Assembly: GCA_004292955.1 (NCBI GenBank)
Contig: RDXX01000018.1
Span: 1 to 64,000, forward strand
DNA from: Oscillatoriales cyanobacterium
GTDB lineage: Bacteria; Cyanobacteriota; Cyanobacteriia; Cyanobacteriales; Microcoleaceae
Direction: 5' to 3'
Length of the DNA: 64,000 nt
In this document: piece by piece, positions 17,263 through 27,125 of the stretch
Layout: each line of letters opens with the position of its first letter
Numbering within the stretch: position 1 is the first letter of the stretch
Position numbers and translations under genes: made by a program
The notes under the pieces: model-generated
Database searches by the model: none
What the model was told of the DNA's origin: nothing
What the model saw: the letters and a program-made list of their open reading frames with translations, nothing else

Positions 17263-17847
17263 TCAATAGCCCAGCGGCGTTTCCCCACCCGATCGCTTCT
17301 TGAGAGCAGGTTCTTCGGAATTTGGTGCCGCCGCACCGGGCGATCGGTTTTCCGGGGCCGGGCGCAAGAAAATCGTGTCCGCAGGCTTCTGTGCAGCCAA
17401 ACCGGTTTCTGGATTTTCAGCTTCTTTAGCAAGTTGGTGTTTCAAGACTTCGCTAGCAGCACTCAACTGCTGTTCGCCCCGGCGCAGAGTTTCCAGCTTT
17501 TGATACTCTTGACTCCAGCGCTGCTCGCCGTAAACAGTCAAACCGTAGAGAGTCAGAGCGCCGCCCAACAGCAGCACCAATGCGGCCCAGGAGGCGCGCT
17601 CCACCCGCAGGAGCGATCGCAGCCACATCGGATGCGACTGGCGATCGGGCATCACTTTCAGCACCGATCCTTGCGCGCGAGGTTTGGCCTGTTCGTCCGC
17701 TGGGGAGTAGTTAGGCAATTGGGGCCCAGTTTTTGCCCGTCTAGCTCGGGCAATAGAAGTAACTTTGCTTTTGGCGGCGTCTGTGGTGGGCTTGCCGGTC
17801 GATCGGGAGCGGCGGGGAGAATCCGGGGATCTGATAGCAGCGGTCAT
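17263..17847 (-). CDS. FtsL-like division membrane protein
   Basis: A protein of about 194 aa with a basic, disordered N-terminus of about 80 residues, one membrane segment (ASWAALVLLLGGALTLYGLT), a short coiled-coil-like stretch (QEYQKLETLRRGEQQLSAAS) and a Pro-rich tail. This layout and the position ahead of ftsI match FtsL, which helps recruit FtsI to the septum. I start at MTAAIRSP (17847); an ATG nine bases earlier (17856) is also possible. FtsL proteins are poorly conserved, so the name rests mainly on topology and neighbourhood. Confidence 0.65.
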   Translation of the reverse strand: MTAAIRSPDSPRRSRSTGKPTTDAAKSKVTSIARARRAKTGPQLPNYSPADEQAKPRAQGSVLKVMPDRQSHPMWLRSLLRVERASWAALVLLLGGALTLYGLTVYGEQRWSQEYQKLETLRRGEQQLSAASEVLKHQLAKEAENPETGLAAQKPADTIFLRPAPENRSPGAAAPNSEEPALKKRSGGETPLGY

Positions 17848-18556
17848 AAAAAACACTCGGTAAGTGGGAAACTCAGTATCTTTAGATCTGAGAGGAAAAC
17901 TCCAAGAGCGGTTTCAATCGCCTTGAATCTTTATCTGCCCCTTTCGGGGTTGGAGGGGTATGGTTGCCCCTCCGTGGAGATCTGGTTGTCTCCTAATCCC
18001 TTCCGGGTAATGTTCGCTTGTCGGTCAATGTTATAAGGGCTTGTTAGGCTGGCAATACTGTCTCAGTGACCTTAAGACTGTTTAACTACCAACGACAGAG
18101 CGGAAAACTAGCGTCGCATTCTCCGGTGTCGTGACCCAAATAACGTAGTCAGTTAAGACTTAGGCTGGTCAGTACAGCTTGCTCGATTTCTCTTACAAGC
18201 TCAGTCCGTTTAGGGCTGGGTTACTGACAGAGTTCACCAATACGTATAGAGGGCAGCTTCAGCTTGAGTGAGGTTAGGAGTTTTTGCGGTTGCCGATCGC
18301 CAATTTCTGGAAATCTCGGTTATCCTTACCAAAGATACCTCACAAACCAACCAACCCATCCTACCACTGGTCTCTTTGACTTCTAGATTTGCCAAAAAAA
18401 TGAATTTTTTGCCGGTTCGCCAGAATCAATGTGAAATTTATTAATAAATGCAGTATTGTAATCAACGAGCGAATCGTCGATCTATTCGTGCCAGCATTGT
18501 TTCTCAAGTACACTATTCCCTTCCTTGCGATGGGTTTTGAATGTTAAGGAGTGTTT
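17848..18556. other. Intergenic region with stem-loops, possible structured RNA
   Basis: About 700 bp with no credible ORF. At 17936-17975 are two compact hairpins (CCCCTTTCGGGG; GGAGGGG paired with CCCCTCC). At 18046, 18160 and 18205 the motif TTAGGCTGG and a TACTG-like segment recur. The segment AGCTTG (18175) can pair with CAAGCT (18196), and CTTAAGACTG is echoed by AGTTAAGACT. I could not match it to RNase P RNA, tmRNA, 6S or SRP RNA. Confidence 0.3.
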
Positions 18557-18820
18557 ATGAACAAGGGATTAATTCGTTTGACTTTGGTAATTGGCATTGC
18601 AGCAGCCCTCGGCGCTTGCGGCGGTGATGCCGGCAGTGGCGGTGGCGCTAGCCCCACTCCTGGTGGCGGTACTACTCCTCCTCCTGTTTCTGCTCCAGCA
18701 ACACCAAAGGAAAGTCCAAAGGCTACTCCTGGCGCTGAAAAGTCTCCTGGGGCTGAAAAGTCTCCTGGGGCAGACAAGCCTCCAGCAGGCGGTGCTTCTC
18801 CCTCTCCTAAAAAGCCCTAA
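18557..18820 (+). CDS. Small Pro/Gly-rich lipoprotein
   Basis: An 87-aa secreted lipoprotein. AAGGAG at 18546-18551 fixes the start at ATG 18557. The signal peptide MNKGLIRLTLVIGIAAALGAC ends in a lipobox (LGAC), so the mature Cys would be lipidated and membrane-anchored. The rest is low complexity: a Gly-rich stretch, PTPGGGTTPPP, and three repeats of PGAEKSPGA-type units. Function unknown; such proteins often act as flexible envelope spacers, which is only a guess here. Confidence 0.7.
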   Translation: MNKGLIRLTLVIGIAAALGACGGDAGSGGGASPTPGGGTTPPPVSAPATPKESPKATPGAEKSPGAEKSPGADKPPAGGASPSPKKP

Positions 18821-18939
18821 CTAGGCGATCGCGGAGTAAAACCCCAACGGGCCTAGCCTCAAGGGTGAAAAATGGTTCGCTCTTCGCATTTTTCAATCTC
18901 ATCAGTCTAGGCCTCAAGTTGGGTGTTATTTTTTGTCAG

Positions 18940-19611
18940 ATGCTTTTACTACAGTTCAGTACCTCCCCTTACTGCCGCAAAGTCCGCCTAGCGCTGGGTT
19001 ACAAGGGCATCCCCTTTCAAGTAGAAAATTTGACTCCGGGCCTGCACGTTTTGAAACTCAAGCCTCTCACGGGGGGTTTGAGGACAGTGCCGGTACTGCT
19101 GCCTCAACTTGAAGGTCAACCAGGGGCGATCGCAGACTCGACGCAAATTTTCCACTGGATCGAGTCTAGTTTTCCTTCAACGCCGCTGTTGCCGGCAGGC
19201 GAGAGTTTGCAAGCAGAGGTCTGGATGCTGGAAGACTGGCTCGATGAAAGCATCGGCATTGCCACTCGATTTGTTTACTACGAGTTTCGCGCCGGTGCGG
19301 GCAAGGAAATCGACCCGTCTGTGTTGAGCCAGTTAGTGATTCAGTTGGCGCGCCGCCAGTTCGGCATTAACCACGCTTCGGCAAAACTCGCCGAGTTGCG
19401 CCTGAGCGCTGCTTTAGGCCTGTTGCAGCGTCGCTGGCAAGATGGTTCCTATTTGGTAGGCGACTCCTTGAGCGTGGCAGATATTACTGCTGCCGCGCTG
19501 CTGAGTCCTTTAGCTTTGATTCCTCAATACCGGATTGAGCATCCTTGGCTGTTGGAGCGCATTGCCAACATTCACCAAGTTTGCGGCGAAACCCTGCCTC
19601 CGGGATTTTAA
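18940..19611 (+). CDS. Glutathione S-transferase family protein
   Basis: A protein of about 223 aa with an N-terminal thioredoxin-fold GST domain beginning MLLLQFSTSPYCRKVRLALG and an all-helical C-terminal domain (WMLEDWLDESIGIATRFVYY; later DSLSVADITAAALLSPL, the usual SXADI region). The frame is open from 18865, but homology to GSTs begins at the ATG at 18940. The substrate is not predictable. It stands alone between a lipoprotein and glgB. Confidence 0.85.
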   Translation: MLLLQFSTSPYCRKVRLALGYKGIPFQVENLTPGLHVLKLKPLTGGLRTVPVLLPQLEGQPGAIADSTQIFHWIESSFPSTPLLPAGESLQAEVWMLEDWLDESIGIATRFVYYEFRAGAGKEIDPSVLSQLVIQLARRQFGINHASAKLAELRLSAALGLLQRRWQDGSYLVGDSLSVADITAAALLSPLALIPQYRIEHPWLLERIANIHQVCGETLPPGF

Positions 19612-19996
19612 AAGATACCTGTCGGGCGATCGCCCCAGCCTGAAAATTCCACTAATTAATCAACATTGAGTTCTCGGCCAAACTCACCCACCTTGACCAC
19701 CTTGGTTTGGCACATTAACCATAATTTGCCAAAATTTTATATCACACAGGTTAAAAAAAGTCAAGGATATTATCTAAAAAATATAAATTTTTCAATTTGT
19801 TTTAATATTTCTATACTTAGATGTTAGCCCTTAGCAGTAAAAGCACAGCTTGGTCGCCAGCAAGGCAAGAGCGCGCGCAAGGGTTGCAGTAAGCGTGGTA
19901 GCATTAGCGATCAAAAATGTATCCAAATGTAAAGTGCAGCTCCGCTCTAGGTTTTGAAAGCCGCCATTTAGTCAAAAGATTGAGGTAAGTAGTTTT
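19612..19996. other. Intergenic region upstream of glgB
   Basis: 385 bp with no gene. It is AT-rich in the middle (about 19730-19820) and presumably holds the glgB promoter, which I cannot define. GAGGTAAG at 19982-19989 may act as the glgB ribosome-binding site. Confidence 0.4.
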
Positions 19997-22291
19997 ATGC
20001 CCGCGACCGTCCCCTTTGAACAGATAGACCGGATTGTTTGGAATCAGCACCACGATCCATTTGAAGTGCTAGGCCCCCACGCGATCGAAGAAAATGGCAA
20101 AAAAGTCTGGGTCGTCCGAGCTTATCTGCCGAATGCCGAAGCAGTATCGGTAGTTTTGCCTGAAGCGAGGGCCGAATACCCGATGAAATCAGAGCATCAC
20201 CATCACTTTTTTGAATGTACGATCGACACCCCAGAACTAGCAAACTATCAACTGCGAGTCAAAGAAGGGGAACACGAACGCTTTATCTACGACCCCTACG
20301 CCTTTCGATCGCCCAAACTCACAGAATTTGACCTTCACCTATTCTCAGAAGGCAACCACCACCGGATTTACGAAAAACTAGGAGCCCACTTCACCGAAGT
20401 AGACGGCATTACAGGAGTATATTTTGCAGTTTGGGCTCCAAATGCCCGTAACGTCTCAGTCTTAGGAGATTTCAACCTGTGGGACGGCCGCAAACATCAA
20501 ATGCGGAAATCCCAAAACGGCATCTGGGAATTATTCATTCCGGGACTATCCTACGGAACTCACTACAAATACGAAGTGAAAAACCAAGACGGACATCCCT
20601 ACGAAAAGTCCGACCCCTACGGTTTCCAGCAAGAGGTACGGCCCAAAACAGCCTCAATAGTCACCGACTTAGATACCTACACTTGGCACGATAGCGCTTG
20701 GATCGAACAGCGGCGGCACACAGACCAACTGACGCAGCCAGTTTCGGTTTACGAATGCCACATCGGTTCTTGGCTGCACGCAGGTACAGCCGAACCTGCG
20801 GTACTGCCAAACGGAGAAATACAACCAGCAGTGCCGGTTTCGGAACTGAATCCGGGCGCGCGCTTTTTGACTTACCGCGAATTGGCCGATCGGCTAATTC
20901 CCTACGTCAAAGACTTAGGATTCACCCACATCGAAATGTTGCCCATTGCCGAACATCCCTTCGACGGTTCCTGGGGCTATCAAGTAACAGGCTATTTCGC
21001 CCCAACATCCCGCTACGGCACACCAGAAGATTTCATGTATTTTGTTGACCAGTGCCACGCCGCAGGGATAGGCGTACTGGTAGATTGGGTGCCGGGACAT
21101 TTCCCCAAAGACGGTCACGGTTTAGCCTTCTTTGACGGAACTCACTTGTACGAACACGCCGATCCCCGCAAGGGCGAGCACAAAGAGTGGGGAACCCTAG
21201 TATTTAACTACGGCCGCAACGAAGTGCGGAATTTCCTAGTATCAAATGCTCTGTTCTGGTTTGACAAGTATCACATCGACGGCATTCGCGTAGACGCAGT
21301 AGCCTCGATGTTGTACTTAGATTACTGCCGCGAACCCGGAGAATGGCTGACCAACCAGTACGGTGGACGCGAAAATATCGAGGCGGCAGATTTTCTGCGC
21401 CAGACAAATCACGTCATTTTTAGCTATTTCCCAGGCGCATTGTCGATCGCCGAAGAATCTACCTCTTGGCCGATGGTATCTTGGCCGACTTATGTAGGCG
21501 GTTTGGGCTTCAACCTGAAATGGAACATGGGTTGGATGCACGATATGCTCGACTACTACCACATGGATCCGTGGTTCCGGCAGTTCCACCAGAACAACAT
21601 AACTTTTAGTATGTGGTACAACCACAGCGAGAATTTTATGTTGGCTTTGTCCCACGATGAAGTTGTCCACGGCAAGGCCCACATCATCGGGAAAATGCCA
21701 GGGGACGAATGGCAAAAGTTTGCAAACGTGCGGTGTTTGTTTACCTTTATGTTTGCCCATCCCGGAAAGAAAACCATGTTTATGGGGATGGAGTTCGGCC
21801 AGTGGCAAGAGTGGAACGTTTGGGGCGATTTGGAGTGGCAGTTGCTGCAATTTGAGCCACACCAAAAGTTGAAGCTATTTTTCAAGGATTTGAACAATTT
21901 GTACCGCAGCGAAACGGCACTTTACAGTCAAGATTTTGCTGAGGATGGGTTTGAGTGGATTGATTGCAGCGACAACAGACACAGCGTGGTGGCCTTTGTG
22001 CGCCGCGAGAAGGATGGCGATCAGTTTGTGATTACTGTGTGCAATTTTACGCCACAGCCACACTCTCACTATCGCGTCGGAGTGCCGGAACCGGGTTTCT
22101 ATACGGAGTTGTTTAACAGCGACGCGCGGGAGTACGGCGGCAGCAATATGGGGAATTTGGGAGGTAAGTGGACTGATGAGTGGTGGTTCCACAACAGCGC
22201 TTATTCGATCGACTTGTGTTTGCCGCCTTTGGGTGTGTTGATCTTAAAGATCGATCGGGAAAAAACAGGAGCAAAATCTCAAGAGTTTTAA
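19997..22291 (+). CDS. glgB: 1,4-alpha-glucan branching enzyme GlgB
   Basis: A 764-aa glycogen branching enzyme that cuts an alpha-1,4 chain and rejoins it as an alpha-1,6 branch. It has two N-terminal CBM48-type beta-sandwich regions (the second near [20 protein letters not shown]). The GH13 barrel has the catalytic Asp in [15 protein letters not shown], the acid Glu in [11 protein letters not shown], and the third Asp in [13 protein letters not shown]-terminal beta domain ends the protein. Length and motifs are those of full-length bacterial GlgB. No other glycogen gene is next to it. A terminator-like hairpin follows at 22354. Confidence 0.97.
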   Translation: MPATVPFEQIDRIVWNQHHDPFEVLGPHAIEENGKKVWVVRAYLPNAEAVSVVLPEARAEYPMKSEHHHHFFECTIDTPELANYQLRVKEGEHERFIYDPYAFRSPKLTEFDLHLFSEGNHHRIYEKLGAHFTEVDGITGVYFAVWAPNARNVSVLGDFNLWDGRKHQMRKSQNGIWELFIPGLSYGTHYKYEVKNQDGHPYEKSDPYGFQQEVRPKTASIVTDLDTYTWHDSAWIEQRRHTDQLTQPVSVYECHIGSWLHAGTAEPAVLPNGEIQPAVPVSELNPGARFLTYRELADRLIPYVKDLGFTHIEMLPIAEHPFDGSWGYQVTGYFAPTSRYGTPEDFMYFVDQCHAAGIGVLVDWVPGHFPKDGHGLAFFDGTHLYEHADPRKGEHKEWGTLVFNYGRNEVRNFLVSNALFWFDKYHIDGIRVDAVASMLYLDYCREPGEWLTNQYGGRENIEAADFLRQTNHVIFSYFPGALSIAEESTSWPMVSWPTYVGGLGFNLKWNMGWMHDMLDYYHMDPWFRQFHQNNITFSMWYNHSENFMLALSHDEVVHGKAHIIGKMPGDEWQKFANVRCLFTFMFAHPGKKTMFMGMEFGQWQEWNVWGDLEWQLLQFEPHQKLKLFFKDLNNLYRSETALYSQDFAEDGFEWIDCSDNRHSVVAFVRREKDGDQFVITVCNFTPQPHSHYRVGVPEPGFYTELFNSDAREYGGSNMGNLGGKWTDEWWFHNSAYSIDLCLPPLGVLILKIDREKTGAKSQEF

Positions 22292-22353
22292 GTTGTGAGA
22301 GTTTTGAGTTAACAATCAAAACTTGATTAAGCATCAAACTTTGAGGTTATTCA

Positions 22354-22386
22354 GAAACCCGGTTCTTCAAGAAACCGGGTTTTTTC
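22354..22386 (+). terminator. Hairpin followed by T run after glgB
   Basis: AAACCCGGTT and AACCGGGTTT form a stem of about 10 bp with a short loop, followed directly by TTTTTT at about 22379-22385. It fits an intrinsic terminator for glgB. The stem is also a member of the AAACCCGGTTTCT repeat family seen elsewhere in the window. Confidence 0.6.
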
Positions 22387-22440
22387 TGTAACTCCATATA
22401 GCAAAGTTTCTTGTTTGAAGGAGAGAAAAATCGGCTCGCG

Positions 22441-22537
22441 ATTTCAAATCGGGTAACTGCGGAATTATTCAACCACAGAAGAAGCAGAGAAAGAGGAGAG
22501 AAATTTATCATTCCCATGCTACCGGATTCGAGATCCC
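22441..22537. mobile_element. MITE-like repeat, diverged copy
   Basis: This roughly 95-bp segment matches 22696-22795 along most of its length (core GGAATTATTCAACCACAGAA). Its ends are weaker inverted repeats (TTTCAAATCGGGTA and TACCGGATTCGAGAT). Confidence 0.55.
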
Positions 22538-22695
22538 AGAAAAACTCGGTGTTGCAGCGACGGCATCTGGCGGCGGACTTGTTTTAGTCGATCGCGAGTT
22601 ATCGGCCGTTCATCTTCGGCAAAAAAAAACCTTAATGAATTTCGCTAGTTTTTTCGTGTACGAACGTACACAATTACGCGACCGAATAAAAACTA

Positions 22696-22795
22696 TTCAG
22701 CTCAAATCCGGTAACTGCGGAATTATTCAACCACAGAAGAATCAGAGAAAGACGAGAGAAAATTATCATTCCGATGCTAACGGATTTGAGCTGAA
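22696..22795. mobile_element. MITE-like element with terminal inverted repeats
   Basis: A 100-bp element bounded by TTCAGCTCAAATCCGGTA and TAACGGATTTGAGCTGAA, inverted repeats with one mismatch. It has no coding capacity. A second copy is 255 bp upstream. No target-site duplication is obvious. Confidence 0.6.
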
Positions 22796-22924
22796 ATAGC
22801 GGTTTTATACTTTTTCTCTGGTTCAAATTCACCACGCCTGACAGGGCTGGGTTTTCTAGCACCCTAGCAACTCAATCAGTGTCCAATTCCCAATTCCCAA
22901 TTACCAATTCCCAATTCCCAATTT

Positions 22925-23842
22925 TCAACTGCGAGTATCGGAAGCGCCAAGATTGTAAGAAACTTTAGACTGCTCAACTGTTATTACTTCCGAAATAGAC
23001 TGTTCCGACCCTGCATCTAAATTGGGCAGCGGCATATGCTTCATTTCCCACACTTTGAGCAATATTAAATATTCATAAAAAGCTTGTAGCGTGCACCAAG
23101 CCAATCCAGCTTGACCGTCAAGAAATCCGCCGAGTAAAATATACATATAGAAAAAGCGCACCACAGGCCGCAAAGGCAAACGCAAAGAAAAATCTTTCAA
23201 AGCGCGGCGCCTTTCCACCTCCGACGCGCCAAACAATAAATCCCACCAATTTACTTGACCCGCTGCTAATTGGCGGAGAGTTTCAGCCGCCTCGTCAGTC
23301 GAGTAGCGGTTGTGCTTTTCAATCCAGCGAGAAAGACCTTTGCTGCAAGTATAGTGAGGGTAGGTTTCCTTCAAAAAGTGAGTGGGCCCGTTGCAGACTT
23401 CCCGTTCAGTGTGACCGTAGTCAGTAAACCATACTTGGTCTTTGCGAAACAGGCGCATTTGATAGCGCGGATATTGAGTGCTGCGACGAATCCAGCGCTC
23501 CATAAATATTACTTTTTCAGCTACGTAATAACCTATATATTCTTGACTTTCGATCGCCTTTAAGCATTCAGCAAACAGTGCAGGCGTCATCCGCTCGTCA
23601 GCTTCGAGGATGTAAACCCATTCGTACTTGCATTCTACTTCTCGGAGCATCCAAGTCCGCTGGCGTCCGTGAGTTTCAAAGCGATGCTGCACTGTTTGCA
23701 CGGGATAGTTTTGAACAATCTCAAGGGTGCGATCGCTGCTGAAAGAATCAACTACAATGATATCGTCACAAAGCAGTGCCGATTCAATGCAAGCGGCGAT
23801 ATCAATCTCTTCGTTGTAAGTCAGAATATAAATTGAGAACAT
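22925..23842 (-). CDS. Family 2 glycosyltransferase (WaaE-like)
   Basis: A 305-aa GT-A fold glycosyltransferase. The N-terminal MFSIYILTYNEEIDIAACIE, followed by DDIIVVDSFSSDRTLEI, is the nucleotide-sugar site. The metal site is the EAD of VYILEADERM. A helical region with amphipathic or membrane-associated segments follows (PVVRFFYMYILLGGFLDGQA). The overall plan resembles WaaE/KdtX-like enzymes that add sugars to lipopolysaccharide or exopolysaccharide. It stands near an HpsJ-like gene on the same strand, about 350 bp away, so a role in surface polysaccharide is plausible. The donor and acceptor are unknown. Confidence 0.85.
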   Translation of the reverse strand: MFSIYILTYNEEIDIAACIESALLCDDIIVVDSFSSDRTLEIVQNYPVQTVQHRFETHGRQRTWMLREVECKYEWVYILEADERMTPALFAECLKAIESQEYIGYYVAEKVIFMERWIRRSTQYPRYQMRLFRKDQVWFTDYGHTEREVCNGPTHFLKETYPHYTCSKGLSRWIEKHNRYSTDEAAETLRQLAAGQVNWWDLLFGASEVERRRALKDFSLRLPLRPVVRFFYMYILLGGFLDGQAGLAWCTLQAFYEYLILLKVWEMKHMPLPNLDAGSEQSISEVITVEQSKVSYNLGASDTRS

Positions 23843-23869
23843 TCCCAGCTTTCAGTAAGGGCAAACTAT

Positions 23870-24065
23870 AGCAGAAGGAAGAAGGAAGAAGGAAGAAGGA
23901 AGAAGCAAGAAGGAAGAAGGAAGAAGCAAGAAGGAAGAAGGAAGAAGGAAGAAGCAAGAAGCAAGAAGGAAGAAGCAAGAAGCAAGAAGGAAGAAGGAAG
24001 AAGCAAGAAGGAAGAAGGAAGAAGGAAGAAGCAAGAAGCAAGAAGGAAGAAGGAAGAAGGAAGAT
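23870..24065. repeat. Heptamer tandem repeat (GGAAGAA / GCAAGAA)
   Basis: About 28 units of seven bases alternate between GGAAGAA and GCAAGAA over roughly 195 bp between two minus-strand genes. The minus-strand open frames (Leu/Pro/Ser-rich) are only translations of the repeat. Confidence 0.95.
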
Positions 24066-24196
24066 GTGAAAATGCAAGAAGAACGATGGTTTCAGCAATT
24101 AACAGCGTCCTAACTACTAGGTGCAGTTGCTATATTCAGCAGATCAAGTATTTCTTAGGGATATCTCGACTTGCGCGTTCCGAGCAGTCGGGCCGA

Positions 24197-25027
24197 TCAA
24201 TTTTTGCGGTGACCGAACCGCAGAATTCCCATACTTCTGAGTCCACTCCAACCAACAGTAATGTAGCCGATCGCCAACAGCAAACTGTTGATTCCAGTCT
24301 GCAAACTCGAATTTCTCGATCGAGTTCTCAACTCTTTCTCTTTTTGTTGCTTCTGGGTACCAATCTCTTTGCGAGCTTGATTTGGCAGTTCTTGGGCTTG
24401 CTGTTCCAAGAACTTATCGAGGGCTTTCGGGTCATTTTTCGACTCCTGAAGCACGGCTTTCAATTCCTTGGGAAGATTTGGATTCTTGAGTTCTTGTTGC
24501 AGCTTCCCGTCGTCTTGCAGTAGCGCGCCTATCTGGTTCCGGAGAAGGCTTTTACGCTGTTCTAACTCAGATTTATACTGCTCGCTTTTAATTTGGGCAT
24601 CTAGTTTAGCTTCTGCTTGTCCGGCTTCCTTATCGAGTAGAACCAGAGCATCTTTGAGTTCCAGGCGAGTATTGTTGAGATGAACGGGAACCAGCAATAG
24701 GTAAATTAGCCCTAACAAGCTGGAAATCAATAGTGCCCAAAATCGCAAATCAACCCAAACATTGCGCCGGTCAATAGAGACTCCACTGCTGCTGTCCACC
24801 CAAAAGCCCGTCATCAGCAGGGCGATACCCATCAAAGGAATAATGCCCCGGTCAACTATCTGAGTTGCTGCGGCCAACTGCCAGCCTCGATTGCTCATGT
24901 CCGAGATTTCTCCCGGCAGCGATAGAACAATGCTGTTAAGCAAGGCAGAGAGAATCAAGATAATCCCGACTACTTTGAGAGTGCGAGCAGCTACTGAAGA
25001 AAATTGACGGCTGTTAGTTGCTTTCAT
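24197..25027 (-). CDS. HpsJ-like membrane protein
   Basis: A 276-aa protein with four likely membrane segments: LKVVGIILILSALLNSIVLS, RGIIPLMGIALLMTGFWV, FWALLISSLLGLIYLLLV near the middle, and a last one near GINSLLLAIGYITVGWSGL. Between the third and fourth is a long charged coiled coil of about 100 residues (Glu/Gln/Lys/Leu-rich). The block RNVWVDLRFWALLISSLLGL is what I associate with HpsJ-family proteins, which accompany hormogonium polysaccharide genes. That links it to the hps cluster 10 kb away. The biochemical role is unknown. Confidence 0.7.
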   Translation of the reverse strand: MKATNSRQFSSVAARTLKVVGIILILSALLNSIVLSLPGEISDMSNRGWQLAAATQIVDRGIIPLMGIALLMTGFWVDSSSGVSIDRRNVWVDLRFWALLISSLLGLIYLLLVPVHLNNTRLELKDALVLLDKEAGQAEAKLDAQIKSEQYKSELEQRKSLLRNQIGALLQDDGKLQQELKNPNLPKELKAVLQESKNDPKALDKFLEQQAQELPNQARKEIGTQKQQKEKELRTRSRNSSLQTGINSLLLAIGYITVGWSGLRSMGILRFGHRKN

Positions 25028-25408
25028 AATTGCTGTTAGATAATTCTACACTGTTAGATTAAACGAAATTTTGTTTAATGAGTTGACTGATGAGAGGGTT
25101 CAATTGCTCTTCCTCACTGATTGCTTCGTTTGGGGAGATCGCGCGGCCGGTGCCACACCATCGCAGAGGTTAAGTCCCGAATCTGTGCAAACAGGAGTCC
25201 TGAATCTGAAAAGGGCTGCTGAGACGGGAAAGTCCGCACGCGAAAGACGAATCAAACCGTCCCCCATTTGATGATTTGGGAAGTCCCAACAAGATGCTTG
25301 CACAGGTTGGTACTTCAGATTATTTTCCACCAAAATAGCTCGATCGGGTAATCGCCTCAAATTTCCTCCCACCAGTTGCTAAGCTGTTAGTCATTTAAAT
25401 TTATTGCC
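25028..25408. other. Region beyond the truncated tnpB
   Basis: About 380 bp with no reliable gene. It may contain the eroded right end of the second IS: on the minus strand GAAGCAATCAG near 25110 loosely resembles the GAAGCAAGAATCC right-end motif of the intact copy, but the match is too weak to place a boundary. Confidence 0.3.
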
Positions 25409-26398
25409 TCAACCCCTTACAGTATGGGGTCTGGCACACAAATAGTGCAGTTTGAATGTCGAACAGCTTACCCCAAACACTTTGCCAAAATATTCAATCC
25501 AATTTCTAAAAGTTGTCCAAGCCGCATCAGATATCGACTTGGATAGCTTTTTGTTTTTGACCATGTTCTTCACCTGCAAGTCTTCATAGGCTACCAAGTC
25601 GTTAGACTGGACTACGCACCTTGCCAATTTCACAGCAAAGTCTTTACGTCGCCTACTTACCTTAAGGTGTTTTTTGTTCAAGCGATTTCTCGCCTTATCT
25701 CTGTTTTTGGAACCCTTTTTGGTTCTGGAGAGTCTCCGATTAAGTCGTTTTAGCGACTTCTCTGATTTTCTTAGATGACGCGGGTTCTCGACGGTATTAC
25801 CGTCAGAGTCCGTGTAGAAATGAGTTAGCCCTACATCCAAACCGATAGTTTTCCTGGTCGGTTCACGCTTTTCGTTGCGTTCAGCGTCAATACAAAATTG
25901 CACATAGTAGCCGTCTGCCCGACAAACTACGCGCACCCGTTTAATTTGATTTAGCTGATATTCGTGCAAGTCGCGACTTCCCCATAACTTGAAACAACCT
26001 GCTTTGAAGCCATCACTGAAGTTGATGCTTCTTCTGTCTTCAGAAAGTTTCCACCCACAAGTCTTGTATTCTACAGAACCGTGCGACGAGTGCTTTTTGA
26101 AGCGCGGAAAACCTTTCTTTCCTGGTTTTGCCTTTTTGCAGTTGTCGAAGAACCGCGCAATTGATGACCAAGCTCTTTCTGCGGAAGCCTGCCTAGCCAT
26201 TGAATTAAGCTTGGTGGCCCAAGGAAATTCCTTGGCAAGAACTACGCAATAAGCGCTTAAGTCGTAGCGACCCACCCCTTTCGTATCCATCCAGTATCTG
26301 ATGCAGCTATTACGAATGAAGCGAGCAGTACGAATGGCTTCGTCTAGCCGTTCGTACTGCTCGCTTTTTCCTTCTAGCTTGGCTTCAAATACTAACAT
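25409..26398 (-). pseudogene. TnpB, truncated at the C-terminus
   Basis: A 329-aa IS1341-type TnpB of a different subfamily from the copy at 3848. The N-terminal helix-turn-helix region and two RuvC acidic motifs are present (TIGLDVGLTHFYTDSDG and LVAYEDLQVKNMVKN). After FRNWIEYFGKVFGV the sequence leaves the family and ends after 18 residues (CSTFKLHYLCARPHTVRG). The zinc ribbon and the final RuvC Asp (the DRD motif) are missing, so it cannot be an active nuclease. A left-end hairpin (TAAAGCC with AGCTTTA) lies at 26447-26477, as in the intact IS. I infer a deletion of the 3' end of the gene and most of the right end. Confidence 0.8.
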
Positions 26399-27125
26399 TT
26401 ACGTTACCGAACCGGATATAAAAACTCTAACACAGTTCTGGCAGAATTAAAGCTGTCCTAAAAGGATGGGGCTTTAGACCCAAATTTTTGGTAAGATTTA
26501 GGTGTGTTTCACCGCTATATTTCTCGCTTGCCAGATGGCGTGGCACTTTCATCCCCTGTCTTATAGTAATTGATCTCACAGAGATCTGAAACAAATAATT
26601 GTTTCCCAATCTTTTGAACCTCCAATTACCAACTGCACAACACGGCAGTCACTCGATCGATTTGAGATTTTCCGTTTTCGATTGTAGGATTTGTACCTAT
26701 TGACAAAAACAATGCAACTTTCGGATCGCGATCGAACCCATACAGAATAAGTCATTCCTCATCGCCTACCGCGCTCTTGAAAATCGAAATTTTTATTACT
26801 CGATAGATGAATCTGGGAGTTTGAACTCTTAGTCTCAAATTTGGGGCTGCTGGCGGCTGTGGGAAAGCAAGTATCGGTTTTTTTGGTGGGAGGAGAGATA
26901 CAGGAGTAGCTATTTTCCCCTTTTTCGTTCTGTTTGCCGGAAAGCGCAGCAGAAGGGCATTCTTGTTTGTTGCTTTCTCCTTAAGAGCGATCAATTACTA
27001 ATTACCAATTACTAATTACCAATTACTAATTATTGGCAGCTCGATCGCTGGCTCGTTCAATGGCAAACGCGCTCTTATCTCACATTTTTTGCTAGGATGA
27101 TTCATCGCCGTGCATTTTTTTAGTT
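26399..27125. other. Intergenic region with IS left end and heptamer repeat
   Basis: It contains the left-end hairpin of the decayed IS (26447-26477). A short run of alternating ATTACTA/ATTACCA heptamers is at about 26993-27030. A minus-strand frame at 26752-26994 is Lys/Pro-rich and has no recognisable feature, so I do not call it. Confidence 0.4.

Noticed and set aside
23802-24098. Leu/Ser/Pro-rich minus-strand ORF
   Set aside because: It is the translation of a heptamer repeat array.
25200-25300. GGGAAAGTCCGC near 25228 recalling the RNase P RNA core
   Set aside because: The other conserved parts of RNase P RNA (for example the ACAGAAA region) are absent at the proper distance on either strand.
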